Assembly: GCA_020466095.1 (NCBI GenBank)
Contig: CM035806.1
Coordinates: forward strand, 164,557,379 to 164,621,378
Direction of reading: 5' to 3'
Length of the DNA: 64,000 nt
Source: Chlorops oryzae
Taxonomy: Eukaryota; Arthropoda; Insecta; Diptera; Chloropidae
This document shows, piece by piece, positions 37,412-49,806 of the stretch. Both the position numbers and the translations under genes were made by a program. Position 1 is the stretch's first letter; each line of letters starts with the position of its first letter. A model generated the notes under the pieces. That model saw only the letters and a list, made by a program, of their open reading frames with translations. It did no database searches and had not been told where the DNA came from.

Positions 37412-37598
37412 CTTCACAATCACGAATTCGTCGAAGTTTGTATGAAAATCCTGTACCAAGTCGAACTACATCGCTCCACGCTCGAACAAATGTGGGGATT
37501 CTCGGTCGAAGCGGAACTCATCGAGAATGCTGAAAGGCAGGACGAACTATGCTGCTATGTTAGCCGCGTCGAGGACAAGAGTGTTGCAATGCATAATG
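37412..37598 (+). CDS. sif: sif exon: N-terminal half of the PDZ domain
   Basis: This exon has 62 codons plus 1 nt; it begins [19 protein letters not shown] and ends [10 protein letters not shown]. The acceptor is TTCTAG (phase 0) and the donor GTGAGT (phase 1); the split glycine codon is completed by the exon at 48206. It links the Ras-binding domain to the PDZ domain, and its second half ([29 protein letters not shown], given in part) forms the first strands of the PDZ fold, which in Tiam1 binds C-termini of adhesion proteins. The very long flanking introns (15.0 and 10.6 kb) isolate it. Confidence 0.94.
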
Positions 37599-37867
37599 GT
37601 GAGTAGCGGGCCTTTGTCATATTATAATGTTATGAAAGTATTATCCGAAGACAAAGAAGAAAACAAAAGCTGGAAAATTTTAAACAAAAGCAATCACTCG
37701 CTCAAAAAGTTTTGTTCCATCGCTGCAAGACACATTTATACAATGTATTAGAGATTTTCAGTAATGTATACATACACATACATTGGGTCTTCGAGATGTA
37801 ACAATACATCTTTTTCGACGGTTCGAAATACATATAGGATAACGATAGAAATGTTACATTGATATTG

Positions 37868-38043
37868 GTGCATATTGATATATTGATATATTGATATATT
37901 GATATATTGATATATTGATATATTGATATATTGATATATTGATATATTGATATATTGATATATTGATATATTGATATATTGATATATTGATATATTGATA
38001 TATTGATATATTGATATATTAATATATTGATATATTGATATAT
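37868..38043. repeat. (TATTGATA)n array
   Basis: About 22 nearly perfect 8-bp units, with one variant (TTAATATA), begin 270 bp after the sif donor site at 37599. Diverged units (TACTGATA) continue to about 38105. Confidence 0.95.
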
Positions 38044-40329
38044 TTTTACACGAATATACTGATATACTGATACACCGATATACGGATATACTGATAAATA
38101 CTGATAAAACAATATGACATACCTATTGATTTGATCATATAATGATATATGTGTGTACATATGCATGTATGTATCTATGGATATTCGCAATATATCAGGG
38201 TGGATAACGATGTCGAGTTGAAAATTCCCATTAAAGAATATAAAGCATTTATAAAATTAAATATGTAACCGACAAAAAACACGCTTGTCTACGCTTCTAT
38301 ATAAAATGATCAAAGCAAAGAGTCAAACCTCATTAATGAAATTCTAATAAAACTGAGTGTATTAATTAAACAAAAAGACATTTTTAAGGGTTTTCTTTTT
38401 GTTATGCGCATATCTCGATGTCCTTACGGCGTTCATTTTTATTTGATACAAACTTGATGAGGAAATAACTCTCCCTGTGTTCCCCACCCACATCTAGTGG
38501 AAAGCATAGAAATGAACTCTAGTTGCGTAAAACTGGAGCATTTTCCAATTAAGGTTTTTTTAATTTAAGAATTGTGGTTCATACAAGCAATAAAAAGAGG
38601 ATTGCAGCAACTAAGTTCGAGTGCAACAGTCTATGTTGTGCTGTGCTGTGCTGTGCTATGCTGTGCTATGTCACGCTGCGGGGGTCAGTCAGTCATCCAG
38701 CTATAGCGTGCGAATAAAACCTTGTAATTAAATTGAGCGCTCGAAAGTGCTGCTTCAATGTGAAGCTAGAGCGAGTGAGAGGCGATTTGTTGAAATGTGA
38801 ATTGAATTGTGTATGCTTTGCAGGTCCCCTCTCATCCTCGATTCCTTCGCTTGAGCCCAATCTCTCTCAACCTTCTGGTTGACGGCAGACATTCAGAATA
38901 CGAATTGAAAAGCGGAAGTCCTCATTGCAATTCTTTAGCTTAATTGTTATTTGTATTTATATTTTTCTCTTTTTCTGTTTTGTTGCATTTCTCATTCAAG
39001 TCCTTTTTTGCTTTCGTGTTTGCGGTCATGTACCCCGAACTACAAAAAAAAAAAACAATAAAAATAAAAAAGAATTAATATATAAATACATAAGAACTTC
39101 ATAACTATTCGGAATGTATGTTTACATATGCAAGAATTATCTGTGAATTCAAATTTTCACTCGCAGGCGCATACAGCACGATATGAAGTGCTCATGGGTT
39201 ACCCTTCCAGTCAGACCTTTGTGATTCTCCCGCTCTCAATTGAGAATATATGAATGAACAAAAAAACTAATAAATAAAAAGACGAAAATAAAGTTTATTA
39301 ATAGGAATGTCGAAATATGGACGCGTCCCTTGTCCGTTAGCCATAATCAAAGATTGTGGACCCTGAGACCTGAGCAGAACCCCATAAACCAGGCTGAGCA
39401 ATCGTGATTTTTTGCTATTTGGATTCATAGGAGAATTGATAGTAGCCCTTCGTTTGCTCTCAGGGAAATTTGCTGATTTCTACTCGGGGCGATTTTAGCG
39501 GACTTACTTACCTATGGTAATTTTTTTTGGTTTGTGGTATGGGCGCAATTGGTGTGCTCCGAGGAGTTTTCCAGTTTTATTTTTTATTTCTACTGTTTAA
39601 ATCAAAGAATTTTGCATCAAGTTTTCATCAGCTAGGGAGCTGTGTCCAATAAATGGTAAAAAAAAAATATTTAAAAAAACATTTTTCCACTAGATGGAGT
39701 TATTTTTTGGTCAGTCTGTTCGTCTTGTCGTAGGCTCAAACTTTGTTAAAGATAGGGATATAAAATATTAAACGGTTTATCAGTTGTAGTCGTAAAATAA
39801 AGCTTAACAGTGCGCAACTTAATTCTCGGCCACACTTTTCGAGATCGATTTAAAATTGAGACATCGAATCAATCTAGCAACACCCAATGTATTTATAAGT
39901 AACATTAATTAAACGCTTTCAAAAAGTCCAGTCGAAATTTCGTTTACATTCCCTGACCTCAAAAATATGTCACAGTGCATTTATATCTCATCGATACAGG
40001 CGTATAAGAATTTTAATTATTCCCTAAAGTATTCTTCTTTTTTTTTAACATACATGTGTATGTATATGTCTAAGTCGATAGTTATAGTGTCTACTGTCAA
40101 TCTCTACAGGACGTAAGAACCGCCTCTCCATCCCAAAATCACATCCTTGCCTAAGATTTTCTGGTTCTAAGACTCCAGTCGTCTTTTTATTTATTTTTTT
40201 TTTTTTTTCTTGCCACAATCGAATCTCTCAATAATGAATATCAGGGACCCCGTAAAGAATTGTGCTATCGAGAGAACTGGTCGGCAATGGTCCGGCTTAT
40301 ATGTACTAGGCAATTTCGATTGAAGAGTT

Positions 40330-41809
40330 GCCAACACTACACAGAAAAGCTGGCTACGAAAAATTCCAATTAATGGCGTTTGTTAAACTCGATTCATCGG
40401 TTTTTTAATTGTCCCAATTAAAAACTTCAAACAAATCACGAAATTCGGGAAAAGTTCGTAATATTAAATTTTGAACAAACATTTTTTTATGATTATCTAT
40501 TTTGTTGTATTAAATACCAAAAGTATTAACACTTAACAAAACATTTGCTTGAAATTTTTGAAAGTGCATATAATTATTTTTCTAAAATTCTCATTAGCTT
40601 TATGCGGACTTACATACAAGAAGAGACAAAATAATCAAAAATTAGCTCACATATATGTGTATGATGTAATAATGTATAATTATCTTCCGTAAACTGACTT
40701 TGCAGACTCAAATTTATATTATGGAATATGTAGATATGGCATTTTTATACCCGACACACTCTGTGTCGAGGGTATATTGCGTTTGTGTGGTTGTGTACAA
40801 CACCCAGAACCAGCCGAGATAGACCATACAAAATATATATAGAAATGATCAGCGTCACCAGGAGATTCGATTAAGACATGTCCGTCCGTCTGTCTGTCCG
40901 TCCGTCTGCCTGTATACAGTTATCTTATCGAAGGAGTTGAGCTATCTCGACAAAATTTGGTATGCGTGCTCACGGGGACATGAGTAGGATTAAGTTCGAC
41001 CCGATCGGACCATTTTTAGGGGTACCTCCAGTACTAGGGTCTGTCACAAAAATCCCAAAACTGCCTTCAAATCAAAGTTTTTCAAGATTTTTTGATGAAA
41101 TTTGATATTTGATCATATATAAAGGTCAGTAATATTATTTCCAAAGATTGGAAAAGTGGGCGTGGCAGAAGGGCGGTTTTCGAAAATTGTCTCCTACACC
41201 CGAAATTCAAATGGGAATTTGAAATTTGGCACTTATGCTTCCTTTGTAGCCTTAAGCATCCTTCCAAAAAATTTCCTTGATCGGTCCATTTTTAAGGGTA
41301 CCTCCAGTACTAGGGTCTGTCACAAAAATCCCAAAACTGCCTTAAAATCGGACTTTTTCGAAATATTTTAATGAAACTTAAAATTTGAGCATATATTTAA
41401 GCCTCCGATTATAGTTCAACAAAAATTTGAAAAGTGGGCGTGGCAAAGGGGCAGTTTTCATAAAGAAATCTATCAAAAGTCGGTATATGGGGCCCCTTAT
41501 GGTCTTAAACACCTCTTGATATTAAAAATTATTTGAACATGTGTGTCTGTCTGTGTCGGGCATTTTATTGTCAGGCTCGCCTGACTGTAACACCCTTACT
41601 TGTTAATACTTTTTGGTTGTTGATATTACAAATCGTTGTTTGAAAACCTTTATTGAGCGTTAATACTTCGAGTAATTGTCCCAATTAAACGATTTGTAAA
41701 TATATATAACAAAAAGTGTGATAGCCTGAGTTTTAACAACGCATTTGTTGTATTGATTATAAAGTTGGTTGTATGTATTTACGCACAAAAGTCTTTCTGT
41801 GTAGTTGGC
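40330..41809. mobile_element. TIR-bounded composite carrying a mini-me copy
   Basis: The left end GCCAACACTACACAGAAA and the right end, inverted, GCCAACTACACAGAAA enclose 1480 bp. The motif AATTGTCCCAATTAAA occurs near both ends. The mini-me-like element 40742-41604 is inserted inside, leaving about 620 bp of original element. No coding sequence. Confidence 0.5.
40742..41604 (+). mobile_element. Mini-me/Helitron-like element, copy 2
   Basis: It starts TATACCCGACACACTCTGTG, has a GTCC/GTCT repeat near 40881-40915, and ends with the same hairpin TCAGGCTCGCCTGA (41571-41584) and CACCCTTACTTGTT. It is collinear with 26415-27250, including the repeated motif AGGGGTACCTCCAGTACT. Non-coding. Confidence 0.65.
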
Positions 41810-44091
41810 GAGGAGGCGACGGGGAGTGTACTCAATTCCGCTCCCCGTCACCTAAGTAATTGTCGACAATAGGGAAATTCATAAAAGAGGGTTTTCAAAT
41901 TTAATCACAGCATCAGCTCCATACTAAGTGGCAAGGGGCGGCCAGAAAAGAGAGAGAGTGAGAGAGAGAACAGTACCCCTATCTCTTACCCGGCCCTCTC
42001 TCTCTCTGCCTCAAAACAAATTGTGTCTCCGGCGACTATCGCCTAATATATAACAGAACTAAGAAGCTATTGCCATTGTTTGCTTTAGTTCAAATCGAAT
42101 TTTCCCAAGCATTCATTAAGCACTTTCCCCACACTTCGCCACATTTTTTACCCAACACAATTTACAAATTGAGTTGAGAATAAAAAAAAAAAAAAAATGG
42201 AAAAATTAAAACCATTTCCAAATATGCTGCCCTTACGTTTCTCTGAAATAAAAGTTACCAAATAGAAGAAGAAATATAAAAACTTCATTATCCCTTCTTA
42301 ATTGATGCCAGACACCTGAAGTTACTGCAAATCTAGAAGTTCAAGACACTTTTTCTTGGTATAGGGGTAGTTTCTTAAGTGCAACGATAAAAATGAATTG
42401 TTCATTTGAGTGGTAAAGAATAAATGAGCTTTCAAAAATGAGTAAAAGAAAACAAAAATAAAAATAAAAAATAAAAAATAAAAAATAAAAAATAAAGAAA
42501 AAATTCAGAAGCGAAACGCGGCAAAGATTTTGTGTGCTTTTTTCCCCAGTTTTTCTTTAACCCATTGGAGTGCAGTGATAACAACATCAAAACATGGTGT
42601 TCTGTTAACTTTTATCCAAAGAAAAAGAAATTATTCTGTTTTTGAAAGTTATTCTTCTTTGAACGTGCAGACGTGAATAGACGTGAAAGACAAAAACAAC
42701 CCTTTTTTTTAAATCCTTTGAAAGCGTCTAAAATTCATTTATTCCTTCTTACCCGTTATCCTTGTAAGCGTTTATTAAATCTTTAACATTTCATTACATC
42801 TTTCTTTTTATCAAACACCGACCCCCCATACCGCCCCCCGCCGTTGGCTTACGCTCGCAATTTAAATTTTCTACGTCTTTTAAACGTACGACGTCTCAAT
42901 TCCTCAAATCAAAGTCTCGGATCGTTTGTTTTTTCTTCCTTACTTCTTATACTTTCCGACTTGCGTTTCGCTCGAACTTCGGCTTTTTTCGTCGTTTTAC
43001 TTTTTTTTTTTTTTGTGTGTTTTATGTTTTTTTCGTCTTCTTCATCTTCTTCATCTTCTTCGTCTCCTTCATGTCACTCAAATTGCACTAGAGTCGACAT
43101 TTGCACTTGAAGCAGCGTAGTCCTGTGATGATGGCAGCGTAAACGTTCCGCTGGAAGCGAAGTCATGTACGTTATCCAAAGAAGTGTAGCTCTCTAAAGT
43201 TGATGCCATGCTTCAAGGTACTCGACTTCAACTTCCATGTTCCGTGAAAATGTTTGCTGCTAGCTGCTGCTGCTGCTGCTACCTGTACCTGTTTCCTGCG
43301 TTCGTACAAACTTACGGCCCCCAAAATACATAGGCACACACTCGCACACATAGATATACATATATACATCCATGTGTGCATGTATAAAAATAAATGGTCT
43401 CAGCACAGTTGGAATTTTTTTCTCTCATGACAATATAACTTTTTCAATAATTGCATCTCAATTTCAGACATTAAGAGAGCAAGCACATTGAGGAATGACA
43501 GCTCATTTAATTTTAGCTTATCCTTAACGTTATTCAACCCAACCCAACCCAACTCAACCCAACGCGACCCAACTATAGATACGTTTCTTTGATTAACTTA
43601 ACTTGAAAGAAGTGAACATTCATTGGATTTGCCTTTACAAGCTTTTTCAACCGAATTCATTTTTAGTCTCTCCTTAATTGAGTATTAATTAAGCTTAACG
43701 TCACTCGATCTGTTTAAAGTTTTATGGCATTATTTTGTTTCTTAACAGTTCTTATTCTAAATATCATTATTTTTAACTCGAATAAATAGACCAGGAGAGT
43801 ACGCAGAAAACTGATTTCGAGTAGGGGGCGATTCTAGGCACTGCAAAATCTTATATCGTTGCTATCTTACCGTGCTCCTTTCAACTTAATCGCATTTCGG
43901 AGCGTAATGCGAACTAAATAAATCAACGCTTGATCAAATGCGTGACTTAAAAATTTACTTAGACTTAGACTTAACATTAACTTTAGATGACATAAATTCT
44001 TATTTTTATGCGATTCAATCAAATGAAATCGTATACGTCTGAGTAAACGTTGTCGAAAGTAGCGGAAAGTTGAATTATTATCAGGGCTCGG

Positions 44092-44325
44092 ATTTTGTTG
44101 CTTTTCTAAATTTAAAGCATACTTTATGGTGTTCAAAATTTTTTTTCGACTCACATTAAGTTAAGAATCAAATCGATTTTTAGCTTCAATATGCATTTTG
44201 AATTTAAAAAAGCGATTTCAAGTTCAACTTCGCCAAACTTATTCGCAAAATGTTGGTAAGAATAAAAAAAATTGCCCCATTAAGTATGCTTTAAAATTAT
44301 AAAAGCAAGAAAATTTGAGCCCTTA
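44092..44325 (-). mobile_element. hAT-like MITE, family A (copy 5)
   Basis: It starts CAGGGCTCGGATTTTGTTG and ends TTTGAGCCCTTA. The 8-bp duplication ATTATTAT lies at 44084-44091 and 44326-44333. The internal sequence is in the same orientation as copy 4. One base appears added at the right end. Confidence 0.8.
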
Positions 44326-44707
44326 ATTATTATAATGGACGAATGCTGAAATTTTTCCAAAGTCAGATGGTTCCCAAAAACAACAAGAAGAACTTTAATC
44401 TCTCCGAACGTTGTTAAGTGTCTCATTAAGACTTCAATTTGATCTCTTTCCCGGCTAGAAATTCTAACTCGGCGCTAACTAGTTTATGTCATGAGCATAG
44501 CTACTAAAGTTTAGCTAGCTAGCGCCTAGACCATATGTCAATCACTTTGTTTTACATAAGGATTTTCGCGTCCCCTTGACACGGGGTATAGGGTTAAGAT
44601 TCTCACCTAGTTCGCACCTCATCGGTTACGATATCGCCTCTGCGCAAAGCTGACGCTCAACACACAAAGTACAATCTTAAGATTCCCACAAATTTAAACT
44701 AAGTGAG

Positions 44708-44739
<32 letters not shown>

Positions 44740-45008
44740 CATTGTCTCAAATTTTCTCTCTCTGTCTAGCAAGGTCCTCGCTAGCGCCAGGCTAGACTTA
44801 TCCTATCTTCTTATCTTGCACCAACTCTGCTTTACGGTTGCGAGTTCTTTGCTAATTGCGACTCAGAAAGCAAATGAAAACTAAACGTAGATCTTAACAA
44901 TATGGCAAGTTGTTCCTTTAGATAAAAACAAACCGAAATTTTTCTCACCTTATAGTCATTTAATATTCGTAATGTCTTTCGATAGTCGGCTCAAGTTTAA
45001 AACCTTAA

Positions 45009-45745
45009 GGGGGGTCTTCTCATTGAAAACCCGTTTTTTGGACCCTTTTTAAAAAAATTCTTCTTTGAAAACGCAAAAAATAATTGAAAACTTTTTTTAT
45101 TTATTGTATTACAAAAGGTTCAAAGTAAATAAAAAAATTTTTTTTGCCTCGATACGTGGGCTGTTCAAAAAGTAATGAGACTTCAAAGTTGGTGGTGAAA
45201 AAAAAAGGTGCCGTCACGGCGGCCACGATTCCGGGTCTCCGGAGCGTCCGAAATGGAAAAAAAAACGGGGTTATAATCAGTATAGATGTAATTCTCGGGT
45301 GAACCTCAAGCTTAATTTTGTGATTTTTTTTGACAAAATGGCGGCCATTCAAAAAAAAATTTCAATTTGGGCTTTTTTTTTGTAGTTTAGTGTACAAAAA
45401 AAAATAGTAAAAAATTTTTTAAAATTATGGTCGAGGTTCACCCACAAACGGTGACAATTCTGCGTCGATTCACTTTGTTTCATGAAAATCGGTTCAGTTG
45501 AACTGGAGATATCATGGCCGCCAGTTCGAAAAACGTGGTTTCGAGATAAACGCGTTTAAAGTTTGAAGCAACGCAAAAATTACTCGTTTTAGCGCAGATG
45601 TTGCTCGACAAAGAAGGCTATATCCTCTAAACTATTTCGAATTTCAAAAAATCCTTTTAGGGGCATATTCATAGCTACCCAAGCTATAAATAAATGCAAA
45701 AAAAAAAAAAGTCGAAAAAAAAAGTTGCTCAATGAGAAGACCCCC
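45009..45745. mobile_element. TTAA-flanked (piggyBac-like) element, copy 1
   Basis: TTAA flanks both ends (45005-45008, 45746-45749). Inverted ends read GGGGGTCTTCTCATTGA, with one extra G at the left. About 737 bp. A near-identical copy lies at 58474-59212. TTAA targets and G/C-run ends fit piggyBac-type mobilisation. No transposase; an open minus-strand frame of about 80 codons is present in both copies, but it is not recognisable. Confidence 0.78.
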
Positions 45746-46189
45746 TTAATGTTTTTGCAAGAAAATAATTTTTTTCTCAAAAACCTTCATATCTTTTTAA
45801 TCGACTAAAATTTACTCGATCTCTCTAAGAGATAACAAAATCATTTCTCTCCGATATAATAAAGCTTCTCTCGGAACGACAATTTTTCATCTTTGCAATC
45901 CGTCTCTGGAACCTGCTCTCCCATCTCAATTGCATATCACGAGTTACGCTATAAACTTAAAGGCTCAACTTAAACTGACTGTACACATCAACTTGGCTTA
46001 AGAAATTCTGATATTTTGATATTTTACGTATGTACAAAAACACAAGTTTTATATTAATAAATGCACAACAAATGTGTCCATTCCAAATATCTATGTTTGC
46101 CTGTACTATTCTATAACTGTACTTTTCTATAAAAGAAAGAAATATAAGGGTCTATCTCTAGTACTGTACCCCCTAATTGAAAAACTTCA

Positions 46190-46337
46190 TAGGGGCTAAC
46201 TCCAGCTCTGTCAGAACTGAAACAGAAATTAAAAACTTCATATAGAAACACAATTGAGAAAATTTCTGATTCATTTCTGAAGCGCTTTTTTTATATATGA
46301 AGTTTCTCATTTCTTCCAGAATTGGAGATAGCCGCTA
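46190..46337. mobile_element. Palindromic MITE (148 bp)
   Basis: The ends TAGGGGCTAACTCCAGCTCT and, inverted, TAGCGGCTATCTCCAATTCT enclose AAAACTTCATAT and its inverse ATATGAAGTTT, making the element nearly one hairpin. A fragment of the same family lies at 6857-6978. Confidence 0.65.
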
Positions 46338-47448
46338 TTCTATGAATCGCCTGAGGCTTCTTTAAATTTGAATTGAAGATGGCGCTTTGGCATCGATCAT
46401 ATTCATACGCTTAAATTTATAATGTTTCCTTTCGTTAACTAAGGGGCTGTTTCCACTACAGACGCATTTAGCATTTTTCAGCATTTTTAAAAAATGCTCA
46501 AAAATGCGGCTTTGAATTACATGTAATTGTTGTTGTTCTTAAAACAGCATTTTTCAGCATCTTGAGAAAATGCGATAAAAATGCTAAAAACCGTCTAGTT
46601 TTCATTGATATTTTCTTCAAATTTTTAACATTTCAAAGCCTACTTCAAACAATTCAAATATTTTTCCGAACAAAAATTCAAATTTTCACAAAATGCTAAA
46701 TGCGAAACGCAGTGGAAACGGGTCTAGCATCTTTAAAGATGCAAATGCTAAATGCGGTGTAGTGGAAATAGCCCCTTAAGCGAAAAACGCCAGCCGTTAA
46801 GTATGCAACAAAATTTTAGCTTTTCTTATCCTCTCTTATTCGCTGTGACATTTCTTGCTGGGACATATTTTATGCCTTTATTAGAAAACTTCGCCATTCT
46901 TTGTTGAATTCGTTAAACAGCTTAAATGTGTTTAGGTGTGCGTTCGATTTCCCGTCCGTTATCGTTTGCGTGTTCGTTTGCTGGTGTTGGTGTTGGTGCT
47001 GGTTCGGGTTCGGGTTTGGTGTGTGTTTTCCGTAAATTTAAAATGCAAATTGCACTTAATACAGGAGCATACGTACGTACCTTTTCGTAAGACGAACAGA
47101 ATGGATTGACATGGAGCAAAGTGACATTCATTGAATGCATATTCAAAGCTGATTGAGTGTTACTTGATGTATTTATGTAGCCGTTTTTTTTTTTTTGTTG
47201 GTTGCTTTCACAAAAGCAAAATGAGATTGTAAGCTAAAACTTAAGTACACACAAAAAGCAAAAGAAAAAAAGAATAGAAGTGAAGTGAAGTGAAGAGAAG
47301 TGAAGAGAAGAGAAAAGTGCTTTTGAAAATTCCTTTTTCACTGTTCAAACAGAAGCTTCCATCAAAAAAGGGGGAACACCGCAAAAGGAAAATTGCTAAC
47401 GTGACCAACAGGTCGCCAGGTTTTTTTTAAATTTTTTATTTTACCCGA

Positions 47449-47570
47449 CATTCTGCGCTGAGGGTTTATTGTGTGTGTGTGTGCGAACGTGTGTTGTGTC
47501 CAGAACCACATGAGATAGAGCACTATCCGGCCATATGTCTGTCTTTCTTATGAAAGGAGTTGAGCTATCT
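47449..47570 (+). repeat. Degenerate mini-me-like fragment
   Basis: TACCCGACATTCTGCGCTGAGGG, CCAGAACCACATGAGATAG and AAAGGAGTTGAGCTATCT follow the order seen in the copies at 26415 and 40742, but most of the element is missing. Confidence 0.55.
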
Positions 47571-47592
47571 TGAATAATGAAATCTTCATTTA

Positions 47593-48066
47593 GATATTTA
47601 ATTTTCTCATTTCTCTTATTTTCAAAAAATTTATTAGACATATGGGGTACGAAATTAAAGGAAATCGATCCAGCATTTTGAATAAAATAAAAAATGTGGG
47701 TGTTAATGAGACCTTTTTCATACCAAAATGGCTCTCAAAGTCAAAAAATGTTTAAAAAAATTTTTAAATTTTCACTTTGAAGGCTCAAATACCCTTGAAG
47801 CTGCAATAAAGTATAAGACTATTTTATACGCCTAGAATGGTCTGACAATTCTCTGTCGAACTGCATTAAAATTTTTATCTTGGATTCAAACGTTGAGGCG
47901 TGAACATTTTTTTTTTTTTTTCTGTAACAACTGCAAATTTCTTTCTTTCCCTTATAACTCCTCAGGGGTGCATTTTGGACCCCCCCTGCCGTATGATTTT
48001 TTGTTAGTTCCAACCCCCTCTATCAGCTCCCGACCGGTTGACCTTCACAAACGGAACACCCTGTAT
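47593..48066. repeat. 470-bp dispersed repeat, copy 2
   Basis: It is collinear with 2868-3336, including the shared end GGAACACCCTGTAT. It ends 140 bp before the sif acceptor at 48205. A T-run replaces part of the middle. Confidence 0.65.
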
Positions 48067-48205
48067 GTATGTTATCGGGTATTGTATTTTCAAGCCCATA
48101 CTGTACGAACAGTTTGTACCTTATAATTAAATATTAAAAAGCAATAACAAAAACATATATTGAAAGGACATCAAATTAAAATCGAACAATCTTCTATCAT
48201 TTCAG

Positions 48206-48320
48206 GAATAATTAAAGGAGACGAAATTATGGTAATCAATGGAGCGATTGTGTCCGATCTGGACATGATGTACTTAGAAAGCGTTTTGCAAGAAGAACAA
48301 TCACTGTCGATGATGATGCG
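48206..48320 (+). CDS. sif: sif exon: C-terminal half of the PDZ domain
   Basis: This exon has 115 nt: 2 nt completing the glycine, 37 codons, and 2 nt of an arginine codon. The acceptor is ATTTCAG and the donor GTGAGT (phase 2). It reads [20 protein letters not shown] and continues to [17 protein letters not shown] is the standard PDZ signature after the peptide-binding groove, and the following helix ([10 protein letters not shown]) is the groove-lining helix. It follows the PDZ N-terminal half at 37412 after a 10.6-kb intron and joins in frame with 53472. Confidence 0.95.
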
Positions 48321-49044
48321 GTGAGTAATGTAGAGCAGCTGCGCCAATATTTTGCCGGCACTTTTCAATCGAATATTTAAAACAAAATATTTTAAAAAAT
48401 CCCCTTTCTTCTGTGATCAATAGAAAAATCATCGTAAAAAATCCCTTTCAAACATTCGAGGTGGATTTTGTATATGAGAAAAATCCCTCAATCTGGCTTC
48501 AGTGTGTTGTAAAGTGGCGAAGAACAAATTTTTCCAACCACGCGTTCTTCTCGACGATGATTCTGAAAGAGAATTTCACTATTTTCAAATTTGCACCCCT
48601 TTAAAAGTAACATTCAAAAAGAGGAAATTCCCCCTAAAATTTCTTAATATCAGTCAACAATAATGTATTGCGCCAGGGAATAAAACCCAATGACAACATT
48701 CGGTCAAAAAGCCTTATTTTTTGCTAGCCTTTCACTATTGGACGCCCCGCTTTCTGGAAATATCCTTTCATATTAGAGAAATGTTTTATACGACACTAGT
48801 TTACCCAACAAACAAGAATTTCGAACATTTTAAAGCAGAGGTCATCATATTCTATTATTCATTGATGCTTAAAACACTTCCTTTTTCCCTGGAGAAAAGT
48901 TTCTATGGAAAAAATTCCCGGAGAATATTCATTTAGAATAGGAGTGCTGATTTTGTATCTCTGTAGAAGAGAATTCGATTGATGGAGAAAAAATAAATTG
49001 AAACTGTTTATAGTGTACTCTCTGTTTGCGGACACCCCTCATAA

Positions 49045-49596
49045 TACTCGATACTCAGTATATTTTGTACTCAATACTTACCACCAAGTAATTTCGCGGT
49101 ATCGATACTTTAATGTCAGTATTTACTCATAATATTTTTCCTTGCATTAGTGCTGCAAATTTGAGGGGTTTTTCCCTTTTTGAGGGACTTTTTCGATTTC
49201 ATTTTGAAATGGATTTTTCGTAAGCATTTTCCTAGGAAGGGAAAGGGATTTTTTAAAATTATCTAAAGGTTAAACCTGCGCCAAACTATTGGTAACACTG
49301 ACAAGAACCAGTAATTCAAAAAGAAATGGCCAAGTCTAAGGTCTGGATCCATTTTACGCACTTAGATTCCACAAGCGCAAAGTGCCGCATTTGTTTTCAA
49401 ACACTGAAGTAGTGTGTTACCTGTGTTATGATGTGTAAATACCAAGAATCATACAAATTTGCTTGATCTTGAGCAAGTACCTATCTACTACCTAGTATCG
49501 ATACTTTTGGTTCGGTATTTTAGTGGTATCGATACTTTATGTCGATACATTAAATGAGTACTCGTATCGATACTTTCATGTTAGCGTTTCAACACT
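49045..49596 (+). mobile_element. hAT-type remnant inserted in the pogo-like MITE
   Basis: The insert is flanked by CCTCATAA (49037-49044) and ACTCATAA (49597-49604), a 7-of-8 match fitting the 8-bp duplication of hAT elements. It ends GCGTTTCAACACT. GTATCGATACTTT repeats occur at both sides. It retains a short coding piece of the transposase (49326-49412). Confidence 0.6.
49326..49412 (+). pseudogene. BED zinc-finger start of a hAT transposase
   Basis: The 28-codon frame from ATG reads MAKSKVWIHFTHLDSTSAKC and then RICFQTLK before a stop. V-W-x-H-F followed by A-K-C-x-x-C is the first half of a BED zinc finger, the N-terminal DNA-binding domain of hAT transposases. The His ligands expected about 20 residues later are lost behind the stop. 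The 8-bp flanking duplication of the surrounding segment agrees with a hAT origin. Confidence 0.65.
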
Positions 49597-49806
49597 ACTC
49601 ATAAGCGGACATATTTTTCGGTCCTATAGGTATCTGCTTTAGAGAGAGAGCTCACTGTTATGGCATAGCTTTGTAAAAATTCTACAGGAGATATCTCCAC
49701 TCTAGAGGATTTGGTTGAAGAAAGTTCCGACTTGAACTTAACTCAGAGGACACTGTTGGCGAGTACCTCATGGAGTTCTTTGTGCTTTTGAACTGACATT
49801 CATAGA

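Larger units (their letters stand above)
37599..48205 (+). other. sif: sif intron (10.6 kb) inside the PDZ domain
   Basis: GT-AG intron (GTGAGT...TTTCAG), phase 1. Listed insertions are an 8-bp array, a nested TIR/mini-me composite, a family A MITE, a TTAA element, a palindromic MITE and the second 470-bp repeat. Small tandem repeats occur at 38636-38668 (GTGCT)n, 42450-42495 (AAAAATA)n, 43531-43575 (AACCC)n and 47280-47315 (GAAGT)n. 38200-40330 and 41810-44090 otherwise show nothing recognisable. Confidence 0.8.
49011..49658. mobile_element. Pogo-like MITE interrupted by a hAT remnant
   Basis: The left part TAGTGTACTCTCTGTTTGCG and the right part ATAAGCGGACATATTTTTCG...GAGAGCTCACTGTTA resemble the two halves of the element at 20980-21159. 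They are separated by the insert 49045-49596. Confidence 0.5.

Noticed and set aside
37702..38190. 162-codon minus-strand frame rich in Ile-Tyr-Gln-Tyr
   Set aside because: It is a translation of the (TATTGATA)n array.
45101..45352. Similar minus-strand frames of about 80 codons in both TTAA elements (also 58574-58813)
   Set aside because: Shared only because the elements are copies; no transposase motif is visible.
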